Assembly (NCBI RefSeq): GCF_040685555.1
Contig: NZ_JBFBIK010000015.1
Span: forward strand, 22,983-86,982
Length of the DNA: 64,000 bases
Origin: Sphaerisporangium sp040685555
Lineage (GTDB): Bacteria; Actinomycetota; Actinomycetes; Streptosporangiales; Streptosporangiaceae
Reading direction: 5' to 3'
Part shown: positions 56,036 through 64,000 of the stretch, one piece after another
Layout of the letters: each line of letters begins with the position of its first letter
Position numbering within the stretch: the stretch's first letter is position 1
Made by a program: the position numbers and the translations under genes
Notes under the pieces: model-generated
What the model was told of the DNA's origin: nothing
What the model saw: only the letters and a program-made list of their open reading frames with translations
Databases searched by the model: none

Positions 56036-56680
56036 GTGAACTTTCCTCCCGATAGCCCGCCGGCGGCTCAGCACGCCGCACGGTCAGCGTCGTCCGACGC
56101 CGACCTGCTGACGAGCCATATCGGCGGTGATCCACACGCCTTCAGCGAAATCGTCCGCCGCCATCGTGACCGCATGTGGGCCGTGGCGCTGCGTACGCTC
56201 GGTGACCCCGACGAGGCCGCTGACGCCGTTCAGGACGCCTTCGTCTCCGCCTACCGCAAAGCCGAAAGCTTTCGCGGCGAGGCGGCGGTGACAACCTGGC
56301 TCCACCGCATCGTCGTGAACGCCTGCCTCGACCGCATGCGCCGCAAGTCCATCCGCCCGGTCGCCGACGACGAGCTCGTCGAGGCCGCCGAGCGGGACAC
56401 TCCGATGCCCGACCAGACAGGTGAGCGCGACGTCTCCATGGAGGTCACGGCCGCGCTCAAGCTCCTCCCTGCCGACCAGCGAGCCGCCTTGGTCCTGGTC
56501 GACATGATGGGTTACTCAGTGGAGGACGCCGCGCAGGTGCTGCAGGTGCCCACGGGCACGATCAAGAGCCGGTGCGCGCGTGGCCGGGCGAAGCTCGCCC
56601 CGATTCTTTCGCATCTGCGGAACCGTTCAGACCTGTCTCGCGTCTCATCCGCGAAGGGAGCAGAACTTCGTGACGGGTGA
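56036..56680 (+). CDS. sigM: ECF sigma factor SigM
   Basis: The protein is 214 residues. Region 2 has V-R-R-H-R-D-R-M-W-A-V-A-L-R-T-L-G-D-P-D-E-A-A-D-A-V-Q-D-A-F and T-W-L-H-R-I-V-V-N-A-C-L-D. Region 4 has L-P-A-D-Q-R-A-A-L-V-L-V-D-M-M-G-Y-S-V-E-D-A-A. It directs RNA polymerase to stress promoters. Position next to murJ, the anti-sigma gene and trxBA identifies it as the SigM of actinobacterial oriC regions. The GTG at 56036 has only weak AGGA upstream. Confidence 0.93.
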   Translation: MNFPPDSPPAAQHAARSASSDADLLTSHIGGDPHAFSEIVRRHRDRMWAVALRTLGDPDEAADAVQDAFVSAYRKAESFRGEAAVTTWLHRIVVNACLDRMRRKSIRPVADDELVEAAERDTPMPDQTGERDVSMEVTAALKLLPADQRAALVLVDMMGYSVEDAAQVLQVPTGTIKSRCARGRAKLAPILSHLRNRSDLSRVSSAKGAELRDG

Positions 56681-57689
56681 TACGCACTACGACTTGGAGA
56701 TCCTCGCCGAGCTGGCAGAGGGTCTTCTGGACGACGCTACGGCCGTGCGGGTCCGCGAGCATCTCGCGGTATGCGATCCCTGTGGGGAGAGCCTCGCCGA
56801 CTTGGCGGCGGTCCGCGAGATGCTCGCGGCGATGCCGGTTCCCGCGATGCCCATGGGCGTCGCGCTCCGCATCGACAAGGCCCTCGGCGCAGAGGCGGAG
56901 ACCAGGAAGGCCGGTGGCGGGCTCAGGCTCGACGAGGCACCTGACTGGGACCGCATCATGGGCGACTCCCCATGGGAGACCGCGCCATCACTGCCGATGA
57001 CGGCGTCGACGCCGGCCACTCCACTGGTCCCGGCGGCACGTCCAGCGCCGCAGCCCGCGCCATCGCTGCCGGAGCCCGCTGTCGTGGGTCTGGGTGTCTT
57101 GGCCGACGACGGCACGATCGTCCCGGCCAGGCGCAGGAAGGCGTCGCGGCGCCGTTCGTGGGCGATGCCCGTGGCGGCGAGCGTGGCGGCCGCCGCCGTT
57201 ATCGGGATCGCCGGAGCGTCGGTGACCATGCTTTCGGCCTCGGGCGACGAGGTACGGCCCGGTGACCACAACCTGGCCCTGCCGCCCGCGCCGCCCAGCG
57301 TGTCCTCCAGCACGGGGGCGCTGGGTCCGGGATCGACGACCCCGGGCCGTAGCTACGTGATCAGCAAGAGTGACTTCAACTACTCCAGCGACGTGCTCAA
57401 CGGACCTCTGGCGACCTACGTCGGCGCCACTGGTCCGGGGTCGGACGGCGCGCCCTCCGTGGATCCCACGGTCGTGCGATGCGTGACCAAGATCTCCGAG
57501 AGGGTCGGGAAGCGGCTCCACTCAGAGACCGCCGCCAAGCCGATCGGTGTCGACCAGGCCCTCTACCAGGGCAACGAGGCCACGGTGATGGCCTTCTGGA
57601 AGGACCGTCTCCGCAACGCCGTCTGGGTGTACGTCGTGGACTCCAACTGCGCCAACATGCGGCCGCCAGCCGTGGCCCGCTGGCAGTAG
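56670..57689 (+). CDS. Membrane-anchored zinc-finger anti-sigma factor
   Basis: The protein is 339 residues. The zinc-binding anti-sigma motif H-x3-C-x2-C is in R-E-H-L-A-V-C-D-P-C, with an upstream H-Y-D-L-E-I-L. A long Pro/Ala linker is followed by one membrane helix (about 200-220, A-A-S-V-A-A-A-A-V-I-G-I-A-G) and an external domain with C-V-T-K. It holds SigM inactive until a signal releases it. The GTG at 56670 overlaps sigM by 11 bases and has AGGGAG nine bases upstream. Confidence 0.88.
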   Translation: MTGDTHYDLEILAELAEGLLDDATAVRVREHLAVCDPCGESLADLAAVREMLAAMPVPAMPMGVALRIDKALGAEAETRKAGGGLRLDEAPDWDRIMGDSPWETAPSLPMTASTPATPLVPAARPAPQPAPSLPEPAVVGLGVLADDGTIVPARRRKASRRRSWAMPVAASVAAAAVIGIAGASVTMLSASGDEVRPGDHNLALPPAPPSVSSSTGALGPGSTTPGRSYVISKSDFNYSSDVLNGPLATYVGATGPGSDGAPSVDPTVVRCVTKISERVGKRLHSETAAKPIGVDQALYQGNEATVMAFWKDRLRNAVWVYVVDSNCANMRPPAVARWQ

Positions 57690-57733
57690 ACCTCGCCTGA
57701 CCTGGGCAGACAGCCCTTTCCGCTTATCTCGTC

Positions 57734-57765
57734 GAAGTCCTCCGTGGGTAACCTCGGGGGACTTC
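57734..57765 (+). terminator. Terminator after the anti-sigma gene
   Basis: GAAGTCCTCC pairs with GGGGGACTTC and is followed by TTCAT, separating the sigM unit from trxBA. Confidence 0.7.
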
Positions 57766-57795
57766 TTCATGTCCAGGACGGCGCTTGGCCGTGGC

Positions 57796-57823
57796 GGGAA
57801 TCCCGGACGCCTAGGATCTGTTG
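57796..57823 (+). promoter_or_regulatory. Sigma-R/SigH-type thiol-stress promoter for trxBA
   Basis: GGGAAT (57796-57801), 18 bp and GTTG (57820-57823) match the SigR consensus GGAAT-N18-GTT known from Streptomyces trxBA. The start site would lie about 95 bp before trxB. This is an exact match, but only a sequence prediction. Confidence 0.75.
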
Positions 57824-57925
57824 ACGCCACTGCATCGAACGAACAGGTAACCCAAAAGTCGGAGCGATGTAGCGACGCACCGGCAGTCGAGCGAACGACC
57901 ACCATGGGGACGAAAGGCGAGAGGC

Positions 57926-58861
57926 GTGAGCGACGTCCGTAATGTGATCATCATTGGGTCGGGGCCGGCCGGTTATACGGCCGCGGTCTACGCGGCACGT
58001 GCGGACCTCAACCCCCTCGTGTTCGAGGGCTCGGTCACCGCCGGTGGCGCCCTCATGAACACCACCGAGGTGGAGAACTACCCCGGCTTCCCCGACGGCA
58101 TCCTCGGGCCCGAGCTGATGGACAACTTCCGCAAGCAGGCGGAGCGGTTCGGCGCCGAGCTCCTGGCCGACGACGTCACCGAGGTCGACCTCAACCAGAA
58201 CCCCAAGGTGGTCAAGACCCACACGGAGACCTACCTGGCGAGGACGGTCGTGGTCGCCACCGGTTCGGGGTACCGCGAGCTGGGCCTCCCCAGCGAGAAG
58301 CGGCTCTCGGGCCGAGGCGTCTCGTGGTGTGCGACGTGTGACGGGTTCTTCTTCCGCGACCAGGACATCGTGGTCGTCGGCGGCGGCGACACCGCCATGG
58401 AGGAGGCCACCTTCCTCAGCCGCTTCGCCCGGACGGTCACGGTGGTCCACCGGCGCGACGAGCTGCGCGCCAGCAAGATCATGCAGGATCGCGCCTTCGC
58501 CAACGAGAAGATCCGCTTCATCTGGGACAGCGAGGTCGTCGACATCGTGGGCGAGACCCGGGTCGCCGGCGTCAAGATCCGCAACCGCAAGACCGGGGAG
58601 GAGACCGAGCTGCCGGTGACCGGCGTGTTCATCGCGATCGGCCACGACCCCCGCAGCGAGCTCTTCAAGGGCCAGCTCAACCTCGACGACGAGGGCTACA
58701 TCCTGGTCGACACGCCGACCACCAGGACCAACATCGACGGCGTCTTCGCGGCCGGCGACGTCGTCGACCACACCTACCGCCAGGCCATCACCGCAGCGGG
58801 CACCGGCTGTTCGGCGTCGCTGGACGCCGAGCGCTGGCTGTCGGACCACGCCACCAGTTAA
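57926..58861 (+). CDS. trxB: Thioredoxin reductase
   Basis: The protein is 311 residues. FAD-binding is G-S-G-P-A-G (near residue 11), and the redox pair is W-C-A-T-C-D-G. NADPH binding is V-V-G-G-G-D-T-A-M-E-E-A. It reduces thioredoxin with NADPH. The GTG at 57926 has GAGAGG upstream. A SigR-type promoter lies before it and trxA follows 14 bp after. Confidence 0.97.
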   Translation: MSDVRNVIIIGSGPAGYTAAVYAARADLNPLVFEGSVTAGGALMNTTEVENYPGFPDGILGPELMDNFRKQAERFGAELLADDVTEVDLNQNPKVVKTHTETYLARTVVVATGSGYRELGLPSEKRLSGRGVSWCATCDGFFFRDQDIVVVGGGDTAMEEATFLSRFARTVTVVHRRDELRASKIMQDRAFANEKIRFIWDSEVVDIVGETRVAGVKIRNRKTGEETELPVTGVFIAIGHDPRSELFKGQLNLDDEGYILVDTPTTRTNIDGVFAAGDVVDHTYRQAITAAGTGCSASLDAERWLSDHATS

Positions 58862-58875
58862 GGGGAGAAACCACC

Positions 58876-59199
58876 TTGGGCGAGATCAAGTCAGTAACCG
58901 ACGCCACCTTCGAGACCGAGGTCCTCAAGAGCGACAAGCCCGTGCTCGTCGACTTCTGGGCCGAGTGGTGTGGTCCGTGCCGCCAGGTCGCGCCGATCCT
59001 CCAGGAGATCGCGACCGAGCACGCCGACAAGCTGACCATCGTTAAGATCAACATCGACGAGAACCCCGAGACTCCGCGCGACTACGGTGTGCTCCAGATT
59101 CCGACGCTCAACGTCTACAAGGGTGGAGAGGTCGTCAAGCAGATCATCGGCGCCAAGCCGAAGGCCATGCTGCTCCGCGAGCTCGACGGCGTCATCTAG
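58876..59199 (+). CDS. trxA: Thioredoxin
   Basis: The protein is 107 residues. The active site is W-A-E-W-C-G-P-C; the cis-Pro loop is Q-I-P-T-L. It is a cytoplasmic disulfide reductant. The start is a TTG at 58876 with AGGGGAG ten bases upstream. It is co-transcribed with trxB and followed by a strong hairpin. Confidence 0.97.
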   Translation: MGEIKSVTDATFETEVLKSDKPVLVDFWAEWCGPCRQVAPILQEIATEHADKLTIVKINIDENPETPRDYGVLQIPTLNVYKGGEVVKQIIGAKPKAMLLRELDGVI

Positions 59200-59267
59200 G
59201 ACGCCCCTGCGGCCCGCGCGCACCAGCCGGCCGCATCTCCGCCTCTCCGGGCGGCACCCACCCCACC

Positions 59268-59301
59268 GGAACCCTCCGTGCCAGACGGCACGGGGGGTTC
59301 C
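59268..59301 (+). terminator. Terminator of trxBA
   Basis: GGAACCCTCCGTGCC (59268-59282) pairs with GGCACGGGGGGTTCC (59287-59301), with a single G-T pair and a 4-nt loop. Confidence 0.85.
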
Positions 59302-59330
59302 GCATGTCGACCGTGGGGGCTGAGATCGCC

Positions 59331-59948
59331 TCAGACAGGGCGAAGCGCGCGTTCGGGGGACATGGAGCCGAGAAGCCGCTCCAGAGCCACCTCGACGTCC
59401 TCACGCCACGACGCCGCCGTCTTCAGCTCCAGCCGGAGCCTCGGGAAGCGCAGATGCGGGCGAACAGTCTTGAAACCGACCGCGAGGAGATACTCGGCGG
59501 GCAGGACACAGCCCGGCTGCTCCCATTTGAGGTCGCCGAACGCCTCGATGGCCCGGACGCCCCGCCTGGTGAGGTCCTTGGCCACTCCCTGGATCAGCAT
59601 CCGCCCGAGCCCTCCCCCGGAGAACTCCGGGATGATGTGGGCGGTCATCAGCAGGACGGCGTCCGCGCTCACGGGCGAGGTCGGGAACGCCACCGATCGG
59701 GGCACGTAGAGCGGCGGCGCGTACAGGACGAACCCGGCCGGCACCCCGTCGACGTAGCAGATCTTCCCGCAGCTTCCCCACTCGAGCAGGGTCGCCGAGA
59801 TCCAGGCCTCCTTCTCCAGCCCTGGATCACCGACCAGCTGGGCGCGCTCCCCGCTGACCGGGTCGAGCTCCCAGAAGACACACCGCCTGCAGCGGCGTGG
59901 TAGATCGTCAAGGTTGTCCAGCGTGACATTCACCAGCCGACGCGACAC
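59331..59948 (-). CDS. GNAT family N-acetyltransferase
   Basis: The protein is 205 residues. It starts S-R-R-L-V-N-V-T-L-D-N-L-D-D-L-P-R-R-C-R-R-C-V-F-W-E-L-D-P, a Cys-rich beginning seen in actinobacterial relatives near trxA. The acetyl-CoA loop is I-I-P-E-F-S-G-G-G-L-G-R-M-L-I. The GTG at 59948 follows the family; ATG 59987 and GTG 60002 are open and in frame. It is convergent with trxA. The acceptor is unknown. Confidence 0.85.
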   Translation of the reverse strand: MSRRLVNVTLDNLDDLPRRCRRCVFWELDPVSGERAQLVGDPGLEKEAWISATLLEWGSCGKICYVDGVPAGFVLYAPPLYVPRSVAFPTSPVSADAVLLMTAHIIPEFSGGGLGRMLIQGVAKDLTRRGVRAIEAFGDLKWEQPGCVLPAEYLLAVGFKTVRPHLRFPRLRLELKTAASWREDVEVALERLLGSMSPERALRPV

Positions 59949-60171
59949 CCCAGGGCCCCCAATCCTTGCGAGACGAACGCGAGTCATGGCGGAAAAGCGC
60001 ACGAATTACGGCGTCTCCAAAGTGGCATGGTAGCCGAGTGAAAGCGGAGTACGGCGGTCCTGGTCATCGAACCTCCTGGCCTGTCGTGCGAACGGGCCTT
60101 CTAGCAGGCCGGAAGCCTGGCAAGGGTCGATCCCGGGCGTGGCGGAAATAGTCTGGTATGCCCAGAAAAGA

Positions 60172-60194
60172 CCCCTGAAGTGATAAATCAGGGG
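60172..60194. promoter_or_regulatory. Inverted repeat upstream of aminotransferase gene
   Basis: CCCCTGA (60172-60178) and TCAGGGG (60188-60194) are perfect arms around AGTGATAAA, about 75 bp before the GTG of the aminotransferase. It could be an operator or a small hairpin. Nothing else is recognisable in 60003-60268. Confidence 0.4.
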
Positions 60195-60268
60195 AAGGCG
60201 CCGACGCCCGCTGCCGTACTCTGGTCTTTCCGCAATGACCTAGCTCGGCTATGCCTAGGAGGTGGACC

Positions 60269-61594
60269 GTGACGGAAGAGCAGGATCACGGTCGGAGGAC
60301 CGCGACCCACGGGTCGCGCATCGACGCCTACGTCGATCGGTACGCCGCACGGGCAACCGGGATGGTCGCCTCCGAGATCCGAGCTCTTTTCGCCGTCGCT
60401 TCGAGGCCCGAGGTGGTCTCGCTGGCCGGCGGCATGCCGTACGTCACGGCCCTCCCCCTCGACACCGTCGGCGAGCTGGTCGCCGACATCGTGGCACGGC
60501 ACGGCACGGTGGCCCTGCAGTACGGCTCCGGCCAGGGCGATCCGCACCTGCGTGAGCAGATCTGCGAGGTCATGCGCCTTGAGGGCATCGACGCCGGCCC
60601 GGACGACGTCGTGGTCACCGTCGGCTCCCAGCAGGCTCTCGACCTGATCACCAGGATCTTCATCGACCCGGGCGACGTCGTGCTCGCCGAAGGACCCTCG
60701 TACGTCGGGGCACTCGGCACGTTCGCCGCCTACCAGGCGTCCGTGGTGCACATCGCCATGGACGACCAGGGGCTCATCCCCGAGGCGCTCGCCGAGACCA
60801 TCGAGTCGGTGACGCGCTCCGGCCGCCGCATCAAGTTCCTCTACACCGTTCCGAGCTTCCAGAACCCCGCCGGGGTCACCCTCAGCGCGGCCCGCCGCCG
60901 CCAGGTGATGGAGATCTGCCGGCGCGCCGACATGCTGGTAGTAGAGGACAACCCGTACGGCCTGCTGGGCTTCGACGGCGACCCGATGCGGGCGTTACGA
61001 GCGGATGATCCAGATGGAGTCGTCTACCTCGGGTCGTTCTCCAAGACGCTGGCGCCGGGATTCCGCGTCGGCTGGGCCCTCGCACCCCACGCTGTCAGGG
61101 ACAAACTGGTGCTGGCGATGGAGTCAGCGGTCCTGTCGCATTCGAGCTTCTCGCAGCTCGCCGTCGGGCAGTACCTCACGACCCAGCCGTGGAAAGCGCA
61201 GATCAAGTCGTTCCGCGAGCTCTACCGCGAGCGCCGTGACGCCATGCTCGGCTCGCTGGAGGCGCTCATGCCGCCGGGCTGCTCCTGGACGCGGCCCGCG
61301 GGCGGCTTCTTCGTGTGGATGACGCTGCCCGAGGGGCTCGACTCCAAGGCGATCCTGCCGCGCGCCGTGGCCGAGCGGGTCGCGTTCGTGCCCGGCACCG
61401 GGTTCTACGCCGACGGCTCGGGCGCGCGGAACATGCGCCTGTCCTACTGCTACCCCGAGCCCGACCGCATCCGTGAGGGCGTCCGCCGCCTCGCGGGCGT
61501 GGTCCAGCAGGAGCTCCTGCTACGCGACACGTTCGGCACCGGCTCGATGCCTCCCCACGGCGGCGTGGACACGCCCGGTCCCGACCTAGCCTGA
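60269..61594 (+). CDS. PLP-dependent aminotransferase (class I, LysN/MocR-type fold)
   Basis: The protein is 441 residues. It shows V-V-S-L-A-G-G-M-P at the substrate loop, T-V-G-S-Q-Q-A-L-D-L at the PLP phosphate region, P-S-F-Q-N-P-A-G-V-T and V-V-E-D-N-P-Y-G-L-L. The PLP lysine is in G-S-F-S-K-T-L-A-P-G-F-R-V-G-W. Relatives transaminate 2-aminoadipate, aromatic or branched amino acids. The GTG has AGGAGG six bases upstream. A strong terminator lies just after it. Confidence 0.93.
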   Translation: MTEEQDHGRRTATHGSRIDAYVDRYAARATGMVASEIRALFAVASRPEVVSLAGGMPYVTALPLDTVGELVADIVARHGTVALQYGSGQGDPHLREQICEVMRLEGIDAGPDDVVVTVGSQQALDLITRIFIDPGDVVLAEGPSYVGALGTFAAYQASVVHIAMDDQGLIPEALAETIESVTRSGRRIKFLYTVPSFQNPAGVTLSAARRRQVMEICRRADMLVVEDNPYGLLGFDGDPMRALRADDPDGVVYLGSFSKTLAPGFRVGWALAPHAVRDKLVLAMESAVLSHSSFSQLAVGQYLTTQPWKAQIKSFRELYRERRDAMLGSLEALMPPGCSWTRPAGGFFVWMTLPEGLDSKAILPRAVAERVAFVPGTGFYADGSGARNMRLSYCYPEPDRIREGVRRLAGVVQQELLLRDTFGTGSMPPHGGVDTPGPDLA

Positions 61595-61605
61595 AGATGA
61601 CGTAC

Positions 61606-61642
61606 GGCAAGGCGCCTCGCCCGACCGGCGGGGCGCCTTGCC
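61606..61642 (+). terminator. Terminator between aminotransferase and Ddl-like genes
   Basis: GGCAAGGCGCC (61606-61616) pairs perfectly with GGCGCCTTGCC (61632-61642), with more pairing inside (GCCCG / GCGGG). Confidence 0.85.
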
Positions 61643-61669
61643 TATCCCACGAAGCAAGAAAGGTCCTTG

Positions 61670-62620
61670 ATGAGCGATCTCGGCCATGTGCTGGTGCTGG
61701 CAGGCGGGCTGTCCTACGAGCGGGAGGTCTCCCTCCGCTCAGGTCGCCGCGTGACCGAGGTGCTGCGTGCCGCCGGGATCGACGTGGAATCGCGTGACAC
61801 CGACGCGAGCCTGGTGCCCTCCGTCCTCGCCGACCCGCCGGACGTGGTGTTCGTGACGCTGCACGGCGGCAGCGGTGAGGACGGCGCCATCCGCTCGGTG
61901 CTGGAGCTGCTCTCCCTGCCGTACGTGGGAGCCGCGCCGGAGGCCTGCCGTATCGCCTACGACAAGCCGGTCGCCAAGACGACGGTCCGCTCTGTGGGGG
62001 TTCGCACTCCCGACTCGGTCGTCCTGCCCAAGGAGACCTTCCACGACCTCGGCGCATCCGCCGTGCTGGCGCGCATCGTGGACAGGCTCGGGCTCCCACT
62101 GTTCGTCAAGCCGTCACGCGGCGGGTCGGCCCTCGGCGGCTCCATCGTCCGCAAGGCCGAGGAGCTTCCCGCCGCCATGGTCGGCTGCTTCGCCTACGGG
62201 GACACCGCGCTGGTCGAGCAGTACATCGAGGGCGTGGAGGTCGCGGTCTCCGTGATCGACCTCGGGGACGGGCCGGTGGCGCTGCCGCCGGTCGAGATCG
62301 TCGCCGACGAGGGGGTCTACGACTACTCCGCCCGCTACACCGCCGGGCACACCGAGTTCTTCGCTCCGGCGCGGCTCCGGCCCGAGGTGGCGGAGGCATG
62401 CTCGGAGCTGGCCGTCACCGCTCACACGGCCCTCGGCCTGCGCGACCTCTCCCGCACCGACCTGATCGTGGACGCGCTCGGCCGGCCGCACTTCCTGGAG
62501 GTCAACGTGGCTCCGGGAATGACGGAGACCTCTCTTCTCCCTATGGCCGTGGAGGCCGCGGGCAAGGACCTCGGCGCCATCTGCCGCGGCCTCCTGGAAG
62601 CCGCCGTCCGGCGCGCCTGA
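61670..62620 (+). CDS. D-alanine--D-alanine ligase family protein (ATP-grasp)
   Basis: The protein is 316 residues. L-V-L-A-G-G-L-S-Y-E-R-E-V-S-L-R-S-G is the N-terminal motif, L-H-G-G-S-G-E-D-G follows, then L-P-Y-V-G-A, V-K-P-S-R-G-G-S-A-L-G-G, the E-Q-Y-I-E-G-V-E-V loop and the metal-binding F-L-E-V-N-V-A-P-G-M-T-E-T-S. It joins D-Ala residues or makes a related dipeptide for the wall. It may be a second Ddl or have altered substrate, since the main ddl lies elsewhere in relatives. AGAAAGG lies before the ATG. Confidence 0.88.
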   Translation: MSDLGHVLVLAGGLSYEREVSLRSGRRVTEVLRAAGIDVESRDTDASLVPSVLADPPDVVFVTLHGGSGEDGAIRSVLELLSLPYVGAAPEACRIAYDKPVAKTTVRSVGVRTPDSVVLPKETFHDLGASAVLARIVDRLGLPLFVKPSRGGSALGGSIVRKAEELPAAMVGCFAYGDTALVEQYIEGVEVAVSVIDLGDGPVALPPVEIVADEGVYDYSARYTAGHTEFFAPARLRPEVAEACSELAVTAHTALGLRDLSRTDLIVDALGRPHFLEVNVAPGMTETSLLPMAVEAAGKDLGAICRGLLEAAVRRA

Positions 62621-62680
62621 GTCAACGTACTGGCATCCCGTCCTGCGCGTCCCGGTTCGGGTGCGGCGTAGCCTGGCGGC

Positions 62681-63727
62681 GTGATCGAACCCCTTTACGC
62701 CAAGAGCTTCGCCAGCGACAACCACGCGGGAGCACACCCGTCGGTGCTCGACGCCGTCAACGCCGCCAATTCGGGGGACGCTCCCGCCTACGGTGACGAC
62801 CGCTGGACGAGCATCCTCGCCGACCAGATCCGCGCCGAGTTCGGGGACGACGCCACCAGCCTCGTCGTACTCAACGGCACGGGCGCCAACATGGTCTCGC
62901 TGAGCCTGATGCTGGGACGCCGCTATGAGGCGATCATCTGTCCGGAGACGGCGCACATCGCCACCCACGAGACCGGGGCCAGCGAGCGCGTCCTCGGGGT
63001 CAAGCTCGTGACCGTTCCGACGTCCGACGGGAAGCTGACTCCGGGGGATGTGACCGCGCGGCTCGGCGGCCGGGGCAACATCATCGAGGTCCAGCCGAGG
63101 GTGGTCTCCATCTCGGAGGTCACCGAGCTCGGCACCTGCTACACGCGGGACGAGATCGCCGCGCTGGCGGACACCGCCCACGCCAACGACATGCTCCTCC
63201 ACATGGACGGCGCCCGCCTGGCCAACGCCGCCGCGTTCCTCGGATGCTCCCTGCGGGACCTGACGACCGACGCCGGGGTCGACGTGCTCAGCTTCGGGGC
63301 CAGCAAGAACGGCGCCCTGGTCGGGGAGGCGGTGGTCGTGCTCCGTCCCGAACTGGCGGACGCCGGCCCCTATCTCCGGCGGCAGACGCTCCAGCTCGCC
63401 TCGAAGATGCGCTTCATCTCCGTGCAGCTGTCGGCCCTTCTGACCGGGGAGCTGTGGCGGGAGAACGCCGCCCACGCGAACGCGATGGCGCGCAGGCTGG
63501 CGGACGGCGTGGCCGATCTCCCTGGGCTGAGCCTCCGGTGGCCGGTCGAGTCCAACGCGGTCTACGCCTCGCTTCCCGCCGAGGCGATCGCCGAGCTCCA
63601 GTCTCGCTATCTCTTCCATGTGTGGGACGCGCCCAGCGGCGTCGTGCGGTGGATGACCGCCTTCGACACTTCCCTCGAAGACGTGGACACCTTCGTCAGC
63701 GACATCCGTCAGGCGCTCAAGAATTGA
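62681..63727 (+). CDS. Threonine aldolase/beta-eliminating lyase family enzyme
   Basis: The protein is 348 residues. PLP features are A-S-D-N-H-A-G-A-H-P, then T-G-A-N-M-V-S-L, then H-M-D-G-A-R-L-A-N-A and the PLP lysine in S-F-G-A-S-K-N-G-A-L. The family cleaves L-threonine or beta-hydroxy amino acids to glycine plus an aldehyde. The GTG has TAGCCT six bases before it and no ribosome binding site, so it is leaderless in prediction. It is the last gene before parS. Confidence 0.9.
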   Translation: MIEPLYAKSFASDNHAGAHPSVLDAVNAANSGDAPAYGDDRWTSILADQIRAEFGDDATSLVVLNGTGANMVSLSLMLGRRYEAIICPETAHIATHETGASERVLGVKLVTVPTSDGKLTPGDVTARLGGRGNIIEVQPRVVSISEVTELGTCYTRDEIAALADTAHANDMLLHMDGARLANAAAFLGCSLRDLTTDAGVDVLSFGASKNGALVGEAVVVLRPELADAGPYLRRQTLQLASKMRFISVQLSALLTGELWRENAAHANAMARRLADGVADLPGLSLRWPVESNAVYASLPAEAIAELQSRYLFHVWDAPSGVVRWMTAFDTSLEDVDTFVSDIRQALKN

Positions 63728-63901
63728 CGCGCTCTCCGGCATGAATGCTGGAGATTCTCGCCCGTGCCGCGCGGGTTCATGCGGCGCCTCGGCGGCTTCC
63801 TGCTTCGTCGGCTGGTGCCACCGCGAGCGGTGGTCTTACCCGGCCTCCACCGGGACGGTTCGCGCCGTCCCGCCCACGGGTGTGGGAGGCGTTCTGGTCG
63901 C

Positions 63902-63917
63902 TGTTTCACGTGAAACC
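63902..63917. promoter_or_regulatory. parS centromere site
   Basis: TGTTTCACGTGAAACC contains the perfect 14-bp core GTTTCACGTGAAAC of parS. ParB binds it and spreads to organise chromosome segregation. Its position after the trxBA block indicates that parAB and oriC lie just to the right. The remaining sequence, 63728-63901 and 63918-64000, shows no supported gene; CCATTAATGG at 63931-63940 is a small palindrome. Confidence 0.9.
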
Positions 63918-64000
63918 AGGCGAGGCCCCCCCATTAATGGAGGATAGGGCACGGCGCGGGGGGTTATTGTGGCGGCGGGGGGCGTGGCTGCCCGGTTGGG

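Noticed and set aside
63728..63901. Short open frames after the threonine-aldolase gene
   Set aside because: They are on both strands, have no ribosome binding site or family, and lie in the parS region.
1..64000. Integrated mobile element or biosynthetic gene cluster
   Set aside because: No transposase, integrase, direct-repeat boundary, PKS/NRPS or composition shift was found; the window is core chromosome.

Overview
This is a 64 kb stretch of a high-GC actinobacterial chromosome. The gene set and synteny look most like a sporulating actinomycete of the Streptosporangiales type (inference; no rRNA or other taxonomic marker is present). The supporting signs are strong GC-ending codon use, many GTG/TTG starts, F420-dependent (LLM-class) chemistry, a Ser-tRNA/SRP RNA/dnaX cluster, and the set murJ, pseudokinase, sigM, anti-sigma factor, trxB, trxA leading to a parS site. 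That order is the usual left flank of parAB-rnpA-rpmH-dnaA, so the right end of the window probably lies a few kb from oriC. There is no prophage, insertion sequence, CRISPR array or obvious genomic island. The window is mostly core chromosome.

Layout. 1-3.6 kb: end of an amidohydrolase, a YkvA-like protein, an F420 oxidoreductase with its TetR regulator and operator, and a secreted M15-like peptidase. 3.6-10.5 kb: asd-lysC, DUF5063-recR-ybaB, dnaX, SRP RNA and tRNA-Ser(GGA). 10.5-15.2 kb: small secreted and unknown proteins, a neutral zinc metallopeptidase, and tRNA-Ser(CGA). 15.2-18.7 kb: tadA with two tandem acidic TadA-associated paralogues, upp, and a run of small proteins. 18.8-22.1 kb: an HTH-TPR regulator, a FadR-type regulator, and a second sliding-clamp gene away from dnaA. 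22.1-27.1 kb: a NarL-type two-component system divergent from an ABC-2 exporter, a phosphodiesterase, and the decayed remains of a sigma-J-like gene. 27.2-35 kb: dnaB, a MATE exporter, a polar amino-acid ABC importer (containing an assembly gap inside a 33-bp coding repeat), then rplI-rpsR-ssb-rpsF.

35-44.5 kb: two small membrane proteins, endonuclease IV, two membrane glycosyltransferases, a class A penicillin-binding protein, DUF5318, and PadR with myo-inositol-phosphate synthase. 44.6-49.8 kb: idi, an MFS transporter, bioA and the CCA-adding enzyme. 49.9-59.3 kb: YbaK-like deacylase, DUF6049, murJ, pseudokinase, sigM, anti-sigma factor, trxB and trxA. This is the cell-envelope and redox block. 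59.3-64 kb: a GNAT enzyme, an aminotransferase, a D-Ala-D-Ala ligase family member, a threonine-aldolase family enzyme, and parS.

Non-coding signals worth attention are an array of evenly spaced TGTGGA motifs and perfect DnaA-box-like sequences in intergenic regions, including upstream of dnaB. A dozen or so genes have an extended -10 element (TAnnnT) 6-8 nt before the start codon, which suggests leaderless transcripts. A palindrome sits exactly on the padR/ino1 transcription start. A terminator with a competing hairpin lies inside the rpsF-ssb operon, and a sigma-R-type promoter precedes trxBA. All calls come from reading the sequence and family knowledge; no searches were run.
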